Assembly (NCBI GenBank): GCA_013178275.1
Contig: JABLWZ010000022.1
Span: 1-64,000, forward strand
Length of the DNA: 64,000 bases
Reading direction: 5' to 3'
Origin: Bacillota bacterium
GTDB taxonomy: Bacteria; Bacillota; Ch66; Ch109
The notes below the pieces were generated by a model. That model did not search any database, was not told the origin of the DNA, and saw only the letters and a program-made list of their open reading frames with translations. This document shows positions 41,428-49,438 of this stretch, one piece after another; within the stretch, counting starts at the first letter, position 1, and each line of letters opens with the position of its first letter. Both the position numbers and the translations under genes were made by a program.

Positions 41428-42153
41428 ATGGGAATTTCATATGAAAGGATGGCCATTATAAAAAAGCAACTCGAAAAAATTAAGCTTTTCAGTAACTTCT
41501 ATATAGAAGCACACCCTAGATTAAGTAAAGTACTTTTCGATTATATGGGTATCGTTTATGTCGCTTTGATTATAGCTGCTATTTTGTTTTATTTTATTGG
41601 ATTCGAATTAATTTCTGTCACTGCATCAATGGTATGTTATACACTTTATTTTATTGTTGCGGCCTTGGGGATTTTATCCCTTACGAAGGGTCGATTTAAA
41701 GTAATTAATATCGTTATTTTTATTCTATTACCAGTTCTTTATTTAATATTAGTATTTATATATCCTTTACTTGTAGTGCCCTCAATTTTTGTAATTATAT
41801 TTTCTTTGAAAAAAAGGATAATTGCTTTGTATTATGCTATTGTTTCATCAATAGTTTTGGCTGGTCTTATTTTTCTTTTGCCTATTATACTTATTGGTAG
41901 TATTGGGGAAATTACAAAAATTAGTGAGATTCCCTCACCAAACGGTCAATACGTAATGGTTGAAATAGAATCCGATGAAGGGGCTCTTGGTGGAAGCGTT
42001 ACGGTCAAGTTAGATAGGGTTATCATCAGCGGAATATTAATAAAACACGAGAAAATCCTTCATACATATAAATGGAGTTTTAGACCCTCAATGAAATGGA
42101 TTGATAATGAAAACGTCGAATTGGATGGAAAACAATATAATATTTTCTCCTGA
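41428..42153 (+). CDS. AT-rich multi-pass membrane protein, DUF5412-like C-terminus
   Basis: A 241-aa protein with four to five membrane helices between about 45 and 160 (VALIIAAILFYFIG; YTLYFIVAALGILSL; VIFILLPVLYLILVFIYPLL; IVSSIVLAGLIFLLPIIL). A soluble tail of about 80 residues contains SPNGQYVMVEIESDEGALGGSVTV and ends WIDNENVELDGKQY. That tail resembles DUF5412-type domains, which is an impression only. Base composition is strikingly AT-rich compared with guaA next door, a sign of recent transfer. ATG 41428 has no good SD, so the start is uncertain. Function unknown. Confidence 0.65.
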   Translation: MGISYERMAIIKKQLEKIKLFSNFYIEAHPRLSKVLFDYMGIVYVALIIAAILFYFIGFELISVTASMVCYTLYFIVAALGILSLTKGRFKVINIVIFILLPVLYLILVFIYPLLVVPSIFVIIFSLKKRIIALYYAIVSSIVLAGLIFLLPIILIGSIGEITKISEIPSPNGQYVMVEIESDEGALGGSVTVKLDRVIISGILIKHEKILHTYKWSFRPSMKWIDNENVELDGKQYNIFS

Positions 42154-42190
42154 CCACATTCAATTTGTAATCCAATGGCGAAATAATAAA

Positions 42191-42221
42191 GGTTAAGATT
42201 CTGTAGTAAGAAATCTTAACC
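42191..42221 (-). terminator. Terminator of guaA
   Basis: GGTTAAGATT (42191-42200) pairs perfectly with AATCTTAACC (42212-42221). On the minus strand it is followed by TTTATTATTT. It lies 20 nt after the guaA stop and may also serve the convergent membrane gene. Confidence 0.8.
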
Positions 42222-42240
42222 CTCAATTAATCCTGCCGAC

Positions 42241-43779
42241 CTACTCCCACTCAATCGTCCCCGGGGGTTTGCTGGTGACGTCGTAGACGACGCGGTTGAC
42301 CCCCTGGACCTCGTTGACTATCCGGTTGGAGATGCGCTCCAGCAGGTCGTAGGGGAGGCGCGCCCAGTCGGCGGTCATGGCGTCGTCGGAGGTGACCGCC
42401 CTTATGACTATGGGGTAGGCGTAGGTCCGCCCGTCGCCCATGACACCTACACTCCGAACGGAGGGGAGCACGGCGAAGGACTGCCATATCTCGCGGTAGA
42501 GACCCGCCTGCTTTATCTCCTCGATCAGTATGGCGTCGGCCTCGCGGAGTATGTCCAGCTTCTCCTCGGTGACGTCGCCGATGATGCGGATGGCGAGTCC
42601 CGGCCCGGGGAAGGGCTGGCGCCAGACTATCTCCTCGGGCAGCCCCAACTCCTCGCCCACCTGGCGGACCTCGTCCTTGAACAGCCACTTCAGGGGCTCC
42701 AGCAGGGTGAACTGCATGTCCTCGGGGAGACCGCCGACGTTGTGATGGGTCTTGATGGTGGCGGCGGTGCTGGTGCCGCTCTCGATGATATCGGGGTAGA
42801 GGGTGCCCTGGACCAGGTGCTTGATGTCACCCAACTGCCGGGCTTCGGCCTCGAAAACCCGGATGAACTCGTTGCCGATGATCTTCCGCTTCTGCTCGGG
42901 GTCGGTGACCCCTTCGAGCTTCTGGAGGAAGCGCCTGACCTCGTCGGCGTATACCAGCCGCATGTTGAACTGCTCGGCGAAGGTGCGCTGGACCTGCTCG
43001 GCCTCGCCCTTGCGCAGCAGGCCGTGGTTGACGAAGACGCAGGTGAGCTGGTCGCCGATGGCCCGGTGCACCAGGACGGCCGCGACCGAGGAGTCGACCC
43101 CGCCGCTCAGGGCGCACAGCACCTGCTCGTCCCCCACCTGCTGCCGTATCTCTTCGATCATGCCGCTGACGAAGGACTCGATGCTCCAGTCCCCGCGGCA
43201 GCCGCAGACCTCGAAGGCGAAGTTCCTGAGCAGTTCCTGGCCGCGCGGGGTGTGCCGGACCTCGGGGTGGAACTGGACCCCGTAGAGCTTCCTGATCGGG
43301 TCGGCCATGGCAGCGACCGGGGCGGAGGCGGTGCCGGCGGTGACGGTGAAGCCGGGCGGCGGCGCGATGACCTTGTCGCCGTGGCTCATCCAGCAGGTGA
43401 GCGGGGATTCGAGCTTTGCCAGGAGCCGGTCCGAGGCGTCCCCCAGCTCCAGCTCGGTCTTGCCGTATTCGCGGTGCTCGGATGGCCTGACCTCTCCCCC
43501 GAGCTGGTGGGCCATCAGCTGCATCCCGTAGCAGATGCCGAGTATCGGGATGCCGGCCTGGTACAGGGCGGGGTCGATGGTCGGGGCGTTTTGGTCGTAG
43601 ACGCTGTTTGGCCCGCCGGAGAATATGATCCCCCGGGGGTTTTTGGCGAGTATCTCCGCCAGCGGCGTGTGGAAGGGTATCATCTCGCTGAATACGTTTA
43701 ATTCCCTGATTCTGCGGGCTATCAGCTGGTTGTACTGTCCTCCGAAGTCGAGGACCAATATCTCTTCCCTGGCCGTCAA
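42241..43779 (-). CDS. guaA: GMP synthase (glutamine-hydrolysing)
   Basis: A 512-aa two-domain enzyme aminating XMP to GMP. The N-terminal class I GATase has its nucleophile in [17 protein letters not shown] and catalytic His in [11 protein letters not shown]. The ATP-pyrophosphatase domain has the PP-loop [14 protein letters not shown], and a dimerisation domain ends [13 protein letters not shown]. Full length. ATG 43779. It continues the purine theme of the window but is a separate transcription unit with its own terminator. Confidence 0.98.
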   Translation of the reverse strand: MTAREEILVLDFGGQYNQLIARRIRELNVFSEMIPFHTPLAEILAKNPRGIIFSGGPNSVYDQNAPTIDPALYQAGIPILGICYGMQLMAHQLGGEVRPSEHREYGKTELELGDASDRLLAKLESPLTCWMSHGDKVIAPPPGFTVTAGTASAPVAAMADPIRKLYGVQFHPEVRHTPRGQELLRNFAFEVCGCRGDWSIESFVSGMIEEIRQQVGDEQVLCALSGGVDSSVAAVLVHRAIGDQLTCVFVNHGLLRKGEAEQVQRTFAEQFNMRLVYADEVRRFLQKLEGVTDPEQKRKIIGNEFIRVFEAEARQLGDIKHLVQGTLYPDIIESGTSTAATIKTHHNVGGLPEDMQFTLLEPLKWLFKDEVRQVGEELGLPEEIVWRQPFPGPGLAIRIIGDVTEEKLDILREADAILIEEIKQAGLYREIWQSFAVLPSVRSVGVMGDGRTYAYPIVIRAVTSDDAMTADWARLPYDLLERISNRIVNEVQGVNRVVYDVTSKPPGTIEWE

Positions 43780-43851
43780 TTCGCTCCCCCTAACTCTCTA
43801 TAAATTTAAGAATATCTCTATTGATCCATCTAATAAATTTCTGACGTCCGA

Positions 43852-44394
43852 CTACCGTTTAATGTACTCCTCCGGAGCCAGCACCGCGATGTAGGGCAGG
43901 GAGCGGTACTTCTCGGCGAAGTCCAGTCCGTAGCCGACCGCGAACTCGTCGGGTATCTTGTACCCGAGGTAGTCCACCTTGATCGGCGCCTGGCGGCGGC
44001 TCGGCTTGTCCAGGAAGGCGCATATCTTCAGGCTGGCGGGGTGGCGGGAAAGCAGGTTCTGCGAGATGTAGTTGAGGGTGAGGCCGGTGTCGACGATGTC
44101 TTCCACGACCAGCACGTGGGCGTTTTCGATGCTCTTCTCCAGGTCCTTGACTATGCGCACCACTCCGGAGGAATAGGTGGACGAGCCGTAGCTGGCGACG
44201 TCGATGAAGTCTACGGTCAGGGGCAGCTTGATCTCCCGGATCAGGTCAGCCATGAAGATAAAAGCCCCGGTCAGGATACCCACCACGATGATCTCTTTTC
44301 CCTGATAGTCTTCGGTGATCTCCGCGGCCAGTTCTTTGACCCGGTTCTGGATGGCCTCTTCGGTAAACAGCACCTTGCCTATGCCTTTCAGCAT
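43852..44394 (-). CDS. hpt: Hypoxanthine phosphoribosyltransferase
   Basis: A 180-aa salvage enzyme making IMP/GMP from hypoxanthine/guanine and PRPP. VGILTGAFIFMADLIREI contains the PPi loop, and HVLVVEDIVDTGLTLNYI is the PRPP-binding signature. The C-terminal YRSLPYIAVLAPEEY is typical. ATG 44394 has GAGGGG 6 nt upstream; the ATG at 44409 is part of that SD. Upstream of guaA by 72 nt, so probably cotranscribed. Confidence 0.96.
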   Translation of the reverse strand: MLKGIGKVLFTEEAIQNRVKELAAEITEDYQGKEIIVVGILTGAFIFMADLIREIKLPLTVDFIDVASYGSSTYSSGVVRIVKDLEKSIENAHVLVVEDIVDTGLTLNYISQNLLSRHPASLKICAFLDKPSRRQAPIKVDYLGYKIPDEFAVGYGLDFAEKYRSLPYIAVLAPEEYIKR

Positions 44395-44525
44395 TCGGTT
44401 CCCCTCCATTCCTTTTCCCCTGTGTAATCTATATTGTAACCTCGAAAGTCCGCAGAAACAACTCGGTTCGTGACCGAATAACCGGGTTTTTGCCCCGGTA
44501 GCGGAAGTTTTAGAAGATTTTTCTG

Positions 44526-44546
44526 CACCCGGGGCCTCCCCGGGTG
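44526..44546. other. 9-bp perfect GC hairpin downstream of the ABC ATPase gene
   Basis: CACCCGGGG (44526-44534) and CCCCGGGTG (44538-44546) with a 3-nt loop, 52 nt past the tupC stop. No T-run on the minus strand, so its role as a terminator is doubtful; it may protect an mRNA 3' end. Confidence 0.4.
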
Positions 44547-44598
44547 GGATACTCCGTCGCGGAAGGGGGAAAAAGACGTGAAGACTCCATCGAGGGGT

Positions 44599-45279
44599 TC
44601 AGCAGCCGCTAGAACCGTTTGGCTGGCTGCCGACGATGCGTCCCTGTTCGATGTGGATGATGGTGTCGGCCAGGAAGCTCGCCTCGGACTGGCGGTGGGT
44701 GACGAAGACGGTGGTGGTGCGGGTCGCCCGCAGGATGGCCGAAAGCTCCTCCAGCATCTTCTCCCGGGTGTCCCGATCCAACGCGGAAAAGGGCTCGTCC
44801 AGGAACAGTATCTCGGGTTCGAGCACCAGGGCCCGGGCCAGGCTGACCCGCTGGGCCTCGCCGCCTGAAAGGTTCCTGACCGAGCGCCGGGCAAGGTGTT
44901 CTATCTTTAAGCGGTCCATCCACTCTGATACCCGGGTCTTCTGTTCGGCCGGGGGCACCCGGCGGATCTTCAGCCCGGTGGCCACGTTTTCCCGGACGGT
45001 GGTATCGAGCAGCAGGGGCTCCTGAAACACCATGGCGGTGCGGCGCCGCCAGCGTACCAGGTCCATCCTGGCCAGGTCCTCGCCCCGGTACCTGACGGTC
45101 CCGGAGGTGGGCGGGATCAGTGAGGCCAAAACCAGCAGGAGGCTGGTCTTGCCCGCCCCGTTGGGCCCCATGACCCCCATCACCTGCCCCTCGGACAGGG
45201 CGAGTCGGTCGACCTCCAGTATGGTCTGGGAGCCGGCGTCCAGCCGGAGTTTGTCTACTTCCATCAACGGGTTGTTCAC
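44599..45279 (-). CDS. tupC: Tungstate/molybdate-type ABC transporter ATP-binding protein
   Basis: A 226-aa ATPase: Walker A GPNGAGKTSLL (about 33-43), Q-loop FQEPLLL, signature LSGGEAQRVSLARAL, Walker B ILFLDEPFSALD and H-switch FVTHRQSEA. Short, without the C-terminal TOBE domain of ModC, as in TupC. GTG 45279 overlaps the permease stop (GTGA) and has AAGGAGG upstream. The oxyanion specificity is inferred from the permease type and from the molybdenum/tungsten-cofactor riboswitch that heads the operon. Confidence 0.88.
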   Translation of the reverse strand: MNNPLMEVDKLRLDAGSQTILEVDRLALSEGQVMGVMGPNGAGKTSLLLVLASLIPPTSGTVRYRGEDLARMDLVRWRRRTAMVFQEPLLLDTTVRENVATGLKIRRVPPAEQKTRVSEWMDRLKIEHLARRSVRNLSGGEAQRVSLARALVLEPEILFLDEPFSALDRDTREKMLEELSAILRATRTTTVFVTHRQSEASFLADTIIHIEQGRIVGSQPNGSSGC

Positions 45280-45974
45280 TGCGGCCTCCTTTTCTGTTGG
45301 GCGCTGGTGAGCACCGCCATAAATCCATAGGCCAGCAGCAGGAGTATTATGCTCAGGCCTATGGCGAAGTCGAAAGCGCCCTTGCCTACCTCGGAGGCGA
45401 TGGCGGTGGTGAGCACCTGGCTGTAGCCCTTGATGTTTCCGCCCACCATCATGGAGGCTCCGACCTCGGAGATGACCCCGCCGAACCCGGCCATGACCGC
45501 GGCCAGAAGCCCCAGCCGGGCCTCCCGCATCAGGTATAGGAGGGTCTGCCAGCGGGTCGCTCCCAGGGACATGATCTGCAGCCGCAGCTTGGGGTTCAGC
45601 TGCTGAAAACCGGCCAGGGAGAAGCTGATGACGATGGGGCAGGCGATGACCGCCTGGGCAACCACGATCGCCGTGGGGGTGTACATCAGTCCCAGGAACC
45701 CGAAGGGGCCGTTCCTCCAGAGAAAGATGCTGACCCACAGCCCAACCACCACCGGCGGCAGGCCCATCCCGAGATTGGACAGGCTGACCAGGAAGCTGCG
45801 CCCGGGAAACCGGGCGAGGGCCAGGACCGCCCCCAGCGGGATCCCGATGAGCACGCTTATCAGGGTGGCCATGCCCGATACCTTGATCGACATCCAGGCT
45901 ATCTGCAGCATCTCCGGGTCGAGACGCCGCAGCAGCCTAAAGGCCTCTACCAGTCCATCCCAGATCAGGTCCAA
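45276..45974 (-). CDS. tupB: Tungstate-type ABC transporter permease (TupB-like)
   Basis: A 232-aa permease with about five to six membrane helices. The EAA-type coupling loop is in QIMSLGATRWQTLLYLMREARLGL. The sequence style (AWMSIKVSGMATLISVLIGIPLGA; GLPPVVVGLWV; GVISEVGASMMVGGNIKGYSQVLTTAI) is that of TupB/WtpB-type tungstate permeases. TTG start with GGGGGGAAGG upstream. No substrate-binding protein (TupA) is adjacent; it must be elsewhere. Expression is under the Mo/W-cofactor riboswitch and terminator just upstream. Confidence 0.9.
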   Translation of the reverse strand: MDLIWDGLVEAFRLLRRLDPEMLQIAWMSIKVSGMATLISVLIGIPLGAVLALARFPGRSFLVSLSNLGMGLPPVVVGLWVSIFLWRNGPFGFLGLMYTPTAIVVAQAVIACPIVISFSLAGFQQLNPKLRLQIMSLGATRWQTLLYLMREARLGLLAAVMAGFGGVISEVGASMMVGGNIKGYSQVLTTAIASEVGKGAFDFAIGLSIILLLLAYGFMAVLTSAQQKRRPQ

Positions 45975-46020
45975 GTCCTTCCCCCCTGTTTATAATAAGT
46001 TGGTTTACCGGCGACATTAT

Positions 46021-46054
46021 TATTAAATAAAAAACGGCCGGAGCATCGCCGGCC
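46021..46054 (-). terminator. Riboswitch expression-platform terminator
   Basis: Minus strand: GGCCGG (46049-46054), 7-nt loop, CCGGCC (46036-46041), G, then TTTTTTATTT. It lies 19 nt after the aptamer and before tupB. The layout suggests transcriptional OFF control when cofactor is abundant. Confidence 0.88.
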
Positions 46055-46073
46055 TCTTTAGCCAGTGTCTGAA

Positions 46074-46170
46074 GCTCTCCTTTCCAAAACGGGAGGCACA
46101 GCCGTTTCCCGCTACGCCCATCGTCGAAACACCATACCCGAGGGCTACAGGTGGTTTCGCTCGGAGGTTT
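46074..46170 (-). promoter_or_regulatory. Molybdenum/tungsten cofactor (Moco/Tuco) riboswitch
   Basis: The minus strand reads AACCTCCGAGC at the 5' end, then a stem CGAAAC(C)ACC / GGTGTTTCG. The diagnostic core GCGGGAAACGGC-TGTGCCTCCCGTTTTGGAAAGGAG follows, the same order as in the Moco RNA upstream of Escherichia coli moaA (from memory: ACCTCCG ... GGGAAACGG ... GTGCCTCCC.TTTCGGAAAGGAGA). Directly downstream is an intrinsic terminator and then tupBC. Presence of a full extra stem would favour the Mo-type over the reduced W-type aptamer, but I cannot decide. Confidence 0.92.
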
Positions 46171-46229
46171 TTTTGACACTATTAAACCTTTTTCTATTTT
46201 ACTATAAAGTTTTTTGTCTTGGCTACGGT

Positions 46230-46928
46230 TTATTTGGGCGGGCTCAAAGATATCGGCTGGTCGAAGTCGTAAAACTCCATGGTGATCTTCAGGTTGGTGG
46301 TGGCGCTGTTCTTGCTTTTCGCCTCCAACACGGCCCGGCGCACGACCTCGTCGCCGCGGTCGATCCACAGCTGGTAGCTGAACCCCTGCCACAATACCTC
46401 CAGCAGCTGGTTGTCCAGGTCGGGCCGGCAGTTTACCACCCAGCAGTCGCGGCCTTTTACCTTCTCCCTCCCCGCGTATTCCGCCTCGACGACCGACTTG
46501 AAGTTCAGGTTGGAGAGGGGGTTTACCTCCATCATGAGGATCGACTGCTCGTTCAGGTTGTAGCCCTCGACAGTAAACCACTTGTTGGTGAAGGGATCGC
46601 GGTTGTAGGCGGTGCTGCCGATCTGGTACATCTCGATCGGGGTGTTGATGATCTTCCCTATCAGGTGGACGTCCGGGCCTGACTTTTCGCCGGTGATGTC
46701 GCTCCAGGTCTGGATCCGGCCGTCGACCTCCAGGGTGGCTACCAGGGTGTAGCGGTAGCTGGCCTTGTCTATCGTTCCCCGGATCGACTTCTCCACCAGT
46801 TCCCCGGCCGGGAACATGCTGGCGGGCTGGAACCGCCAGAAGTAAAGGCCTATCCCCACGGCGGCCGCTGCCAGCACCAGCGCCAGCAGCAGCCACTTTT
46901 TAGGCAGTTTGATGATTATCGCTCTCAC
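46230..46928 (-). CDS. Membrane-anchored LolA-like / outer-domain lipoprotein-type protein
   Basis: A 232-aa protein with an N-terminal transmembrane anchor (about 10-30, KWLLLALVLAAAAVGIGLYFW) and a large extracytoplasmic beta-rich domain. The pattern AGELVEKSIRGTIDKASYRYTLVATLEVDGRI and the late YQLWIDRGDEVVRRAVLEAK resemble the LolA/LppX/DUF6612-type lipid-binding half-barrel. It could carry a lipid or be a sporulation-associated membrane protein; I cannot tell. Upstream of the riboswitch, on the same strand. Confidence 0.65.
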   Translation of the reverse strand: MRAIIIKLPKKWLLLALVLAAAAVGIGLYFWRFQPASMFPAGELVEKSIRGTIDKASYRYTLVATLEVDGRIQTWSDITGEKSGPDVHLIGKIINTPIEMYQIGSTAYNRDPFTNKWFTVEGYNLNEQSILMMEVNPLSNLNFKSVVEAEYAGREKVKGRDCWVVNCRPDLDNQLLEVLWQGFSYQLWIDRGDEVVRRAVLEAKSKNSATTNLKITMEFYDFDQPISLSPPK

Positions 46929-47024
46929 CCGGCTTCCCTCCCTCGTATAAGCTAAAACAAGCTAAAACATTGTATTAGCCGGGAGAGCCGGATATGCCTC
47001 GAATAATCAGGGCCAGCGAGGATA

Positions 47025-47126
47025 GCGCGAAGAAAACTTGGCTATCGCCAAGCCTCTGGCGAAGGTGGTAGCCTTAGTTACACTTGCTCGCATCGGAAAG
47101 TTCCCTAATATACTTTCCGATAGCGC
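47025..47126 (+). repeat. Double-hairpin dispersed element, copy 2
   Basis: About 102 bp, in the opposite orientation to copies 1 and 3. Left part GCGCGAAGAAAACTTGGC...GCCAAGCC, right stem ATCGGAAAGT/ACTTTCCGAT with loop TCCCTAATAT. The octamer GATAGCGC occurs at both outer edges (47021-47028 and 47119-47126), which may be part of the ends or a target duplication. Confidence 0.75.
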
Positions 47127-47130
47127 AATA

Positions 47131-47156
47131 AAAACGCCTCCCGCGGGGGGAGGCGC
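47131..47156 (-). terminator. Terminator of the 47184-48035 gene
   Basis: Minus strand: GCGCCTCCC...GGGAGGCG followed by TTTTTATT. It lies about 30 nt past the stop and directly borders repeat copy 2. Confidence 0.88.
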
Positions 47157-47183
47157 AAGCTATAAGGCCGCTTGGTATCGGTA

Positions 47184-48035
47184 TTATCCGAGCATGGTCA
47201 GCACCGGGTGCACCACCAGCTCGCCGGGGAAGACGTCTACCTGTTCGATCTTCAGGAAGTCGAAGACCTTGACGTTCTTGATGCGGGAGCCGAATATGCT
47301 CCCCAGGTAGAACGATTCGTTCAGGTTGATTCTGATCCTGGTGGAGATTACATCGAGGAAGTTCAGGTTGGAGACGATCTTGCCCACCTCGATGCGGGAA
47401 TTGGTGATGCTCTGCAGGACCAAGACCAGGATGCCGACCAGTACCTGTCCCACGACGGAGTTGGTGACTACATCGCGCGGCTCCAGGAGTTCGAACTCGA
47501 ATACCCGGTCGTGCTGGTCGAACTGGAAGCTCTTCAGCTTCACCGAGGTGACCACCGGGGTGGCCGATTGGCCCTTGAGAAGGCTTACCTTCAGGGCGAA
47601 GTCGATCTCGTCCTGCTTGAGGGTTATCTCGACGTCTTCGAGCCGGTCCGCTCCCTTGAAGTTTTCTTTGATGAAGCTGTTGATTTCTTCCTCACTGATG
47701 GCCAGCTGGTTATTCTTCACGTGAGCCATGAAACCGGTCTCGGTAAGGGTCTTCATGAAGTCCTGGAACTTCTTGGAGGTCAGCTTCTTGGCGGCATCCC
47801 CGGCCCGCTGCGGAATCTTGACCTCGGGGTAAAGCAGCCTGAGGGCTTTCAGGCTCTCCTGCAGCTGGTTCTCGTGGTCCTCCTGGTCGAGTATAAACTT
47901 TTCGAACATGAGCTTAATTCCTGGCGCGGTGGCGTCTTGAGCGAGCTTGCTGTATTTCTCTTTTAAAGCTCGTTCGTCCTCAATCGCTAGTTGAATCACC
48001 TGGATTATCCCTTGCACTATCCTTTCCACCTCCAT
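47184..48035 (-). CDS. Protein of unknown function with ferritin-like helical N-terminus
   Basis: A 283-aa protein I do not recognise. Residues 1-70 look like two long helices with charged repeats (LAIEDERALKEKYSKLAQDA; EKFILDQEDHENQLQESLKAL), as in rubrerythrin-type or small four-helix proteins. From about 125 onwards it is beta-rich (DVEITLKQDEIDFALKVSLLKG; HDRVFEFELLEPRDV), with one hydrophobic stretch (SVVGQVLVGILVLVLQSI). It may be a membrane-associated spore or envelope protein. ATG 48035. Separate transcription unit with a good terminator. Confidence 0.6.
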   Translation of the reverse strand: MEVERIVQGIIQVIQLAIEDERALKEKYSKLAQDATAPGIKLMFEKFILDQEDHENQLQESLKALRLLYPEVKIPQRAGDAAKKLTSKKFQDFMKTLTETGFMAHVKNNQLAISEEEINSFIKENFKGADRLEDVEITLKQDEIDFALKVSLLKGQSATPVVTSVKLKSFQFDQHDRVFEFELLEPRDVVTNSVVGQVLVGILVLVLQSITNSRIEVGKIVSNLNFLDVISTRIRINLNESFYLGSIFGSRIKNVKVFDFLKIEQVDVFPGELVVHPVLTMLG

Positions 48036-48160
48036 GACGCCTTATTTTTTTGTTTTCTTTCTATTGGAATAGTTCGCCACAATTGGTTAAATTCCTTCTA
48101 TAGGGTTGGACAATGCGTCCAAATATAATTCTATCCGCGCCTATTTTTGGTTTTTTCGGT

Positions 48161-49222
48161 TCAGTCCGGCAGGACCCGGCTGATGCTGATTTTCATGTTG
48201 TCCCGCAGGTCTACCATCTGGTCTTCGGTCCATATCACCGGGCGGTGCGGGTTCTGCTGGTCGACCTGGATCACCTTGCCGATGGCGCCGCTGCTCAGTT
48301 CGACCTTCATCCCGACAAAGTGGTCGACTATCCGGCGGACGAAGGTCAGCGAGAGCGCTGGATCGAGCTTCTCGACATAGGACTCGCTCATTATCTCTTC
48401 CACCGCGTCGAAAACGGTGCGGCTCTGGCGGTAGGAGCGGCTGCTGGTCATGGCGTCGAAGATGTCGGTGATCATGATTAGCTTGGACAGCTCCTCGATC
48501 TGGTTGCCCTTGATGCCGCCCGGGTAACCGCTCCCGTCGAGCCTCTCGTGGTGCTGCAGGATGGCGGAGAGTATCTCTATCCGGTGGATGTTGCCCTGCA
48601 TAGCGAGGTGGAATCCCCTGGTGGTGTGCTCCTGCACCAGTTTAAATTCATCACTGGTCAGTGTGGAGGGCTTGTCCAGGATCTCGGAGGGGATCAGGCA
48701 CTTGCCCAGGTCGTGGAGTATTCCCGCCAGACCGACGGTCATCAGCTTGGTGTTGTCATAGCCCAGCCATCGGCCCAGCAGTATGGAGTAGGCGGATACC
48801 CCGACCAGGTGGCTGAAGATGCCCTCGTTCTGCTCCCTGGTCCAGGTCAGGTACTTGAGCACCCCCGGTTCGTTCAGCACCACCATCAGCAGATTCTTTA
48901 CGGTGCTTACCAGTTCGTACTCGTCGAGTTTGTTGTTATGGACCAGCCCCAACAGCACCCGTTCGGCACTGTCGACCGCTTTCTGGTAGGTCTGGATGAA
49001 GGGGTGGATGACCGGTTCCACGGCTATGTCGATAGCGCCGCTATCCTCTGCCTCTACCTCGACCTTAACCGTGACCTGCTCCACCCCCAGGCTGGTCAGC
49101 CAGCGGATGTTCTCGTAGGTAAGGCTGGTGCCCTTGGAAAGCAGCAGAACCTTGCCGCTCAGGTAAACATCCTCGGTCAATTCCATCCCGGGAACAAGTT
49201 CGGAGGTTTTAACGATTTTCAT
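48161..49222 (-). CDS. HD-GYP domain cyclic-di-GMP phosphodiesterase
   Basis: A 353-aa HD-GYP protein. The N-terminal domain is about 100 residues, starting KIVKTSELVPGMELTEDVYL, a DUF3391-like fold. The catalytic domain has GILHDLGK (HD), QEHTTRGFHL, HHERLDGSGYPGGIKG (GYP) and MITDIFDAMTSSRSYR. All metal residues look intact, so it should hydrolyse c-di-GMP. A C-terminal tail of about 50 residues resembles a small beta domain. It is preceded by a structured leader and terminator that may itself sense c-di-GMP. Confidence 0.92.
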   Translation of the reverse strand: MKIVKTSELVPGMELTEDVYLSGKVLLLSKGTSLTYENIRWLTSLGVEQVTVKVEVEAEDSGAIDIAVEPVIHPFIQTYQKAVDSAERVLLGLVHNNKLDEYELVSTVKNLLMVVLNEPGVLKYLTWTREQNEGIFSHLVGVSAYSILLGRWLGYDNTKLMTVGLAGILHDLGKCLIPSEILDKPSTLTSDEFKLVQEHTTRGFHLAMQGNIHRIEILSAILQHHERLDGSGYPGGIKGNQIEELSKLIMITDIFDAMTSSRSYRQSRTVFDAVEEIMSESYVEKLDPALSLTFVRRIVDHFVGMKVELSSGAIGKVIQVDQQNPHRPVIWTEDQMVDLRDNMKISISRVLPD

Positions 49223-49245
49223 TGACTGCTGCGACTCCTGTTGCT

Positions 49246-49282
49246 TAAAAAAAATACCCCAAACCTGAGGCCGGTGACCGGG
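49246..49282 (-). terminator. Leader terminator upstream of the HD-GYP gene
   Basis: Minus strand: CCGGTCACCGG followed by CCTCA...TGGGG and a T8 run (TATTTTTTTT), ending about 25 nt before the start codon. Such a terminator upstream of the gene points to attenuation of transcription. Confidence 0.6.
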
Positions 49283-49284
49283 CT

Positions 49285-49372
49285 ACGGTTTCACCCCGAC
49301 GGCCTGGCCGTCAAGGAAACTTCCGAAGGGCCGCGGCTTTCAATCCGTGACCTTTCGCAGCTCTGCCTTTAG
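49285..49372 (-). promoter_or_regulatory. Structured leader, candidate c-di-GMP-I-type riboswitch
   Basis: The minus strand carries AAAGGCAGAGC-TGCGAAAGG-TCACGG...AAAGCCGCGGCCCT, then TTCCTTGACGGCC-AGG-CCGTCGGGG. The order GGCA..GAAA..ACG..AAAGCC.CGG..CT and later TGACGGCC.GG resembles the GEMM-I consensus (GGCAAACC..GAAA..GACGCAAAGCC..GGGUCU..TGACAGCCGGG). It has an insertion in the ACGCAAAGCC motif and a perfect GACGGCC/GGCCGTC palindrome. Its position before an HD-GYP phosphodiesterase and its terminator support a c-di-GMP sensor. Not a clean match. Confidence 0.5.
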
Positions 49373-49438
49373 CGGGGTATTGTTTTTAGAATACTGGGGT
49401 TTTTATTTCGATGTCAGGGTGCTTTTCTCCTGCTTGTT

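Noticed and set aside
44599..45738. Longer ABC ATPase frame to 45738
   Set aside because: It runs through the permease gene in another frame; GTG 45279 with AAGGAGG is the start.
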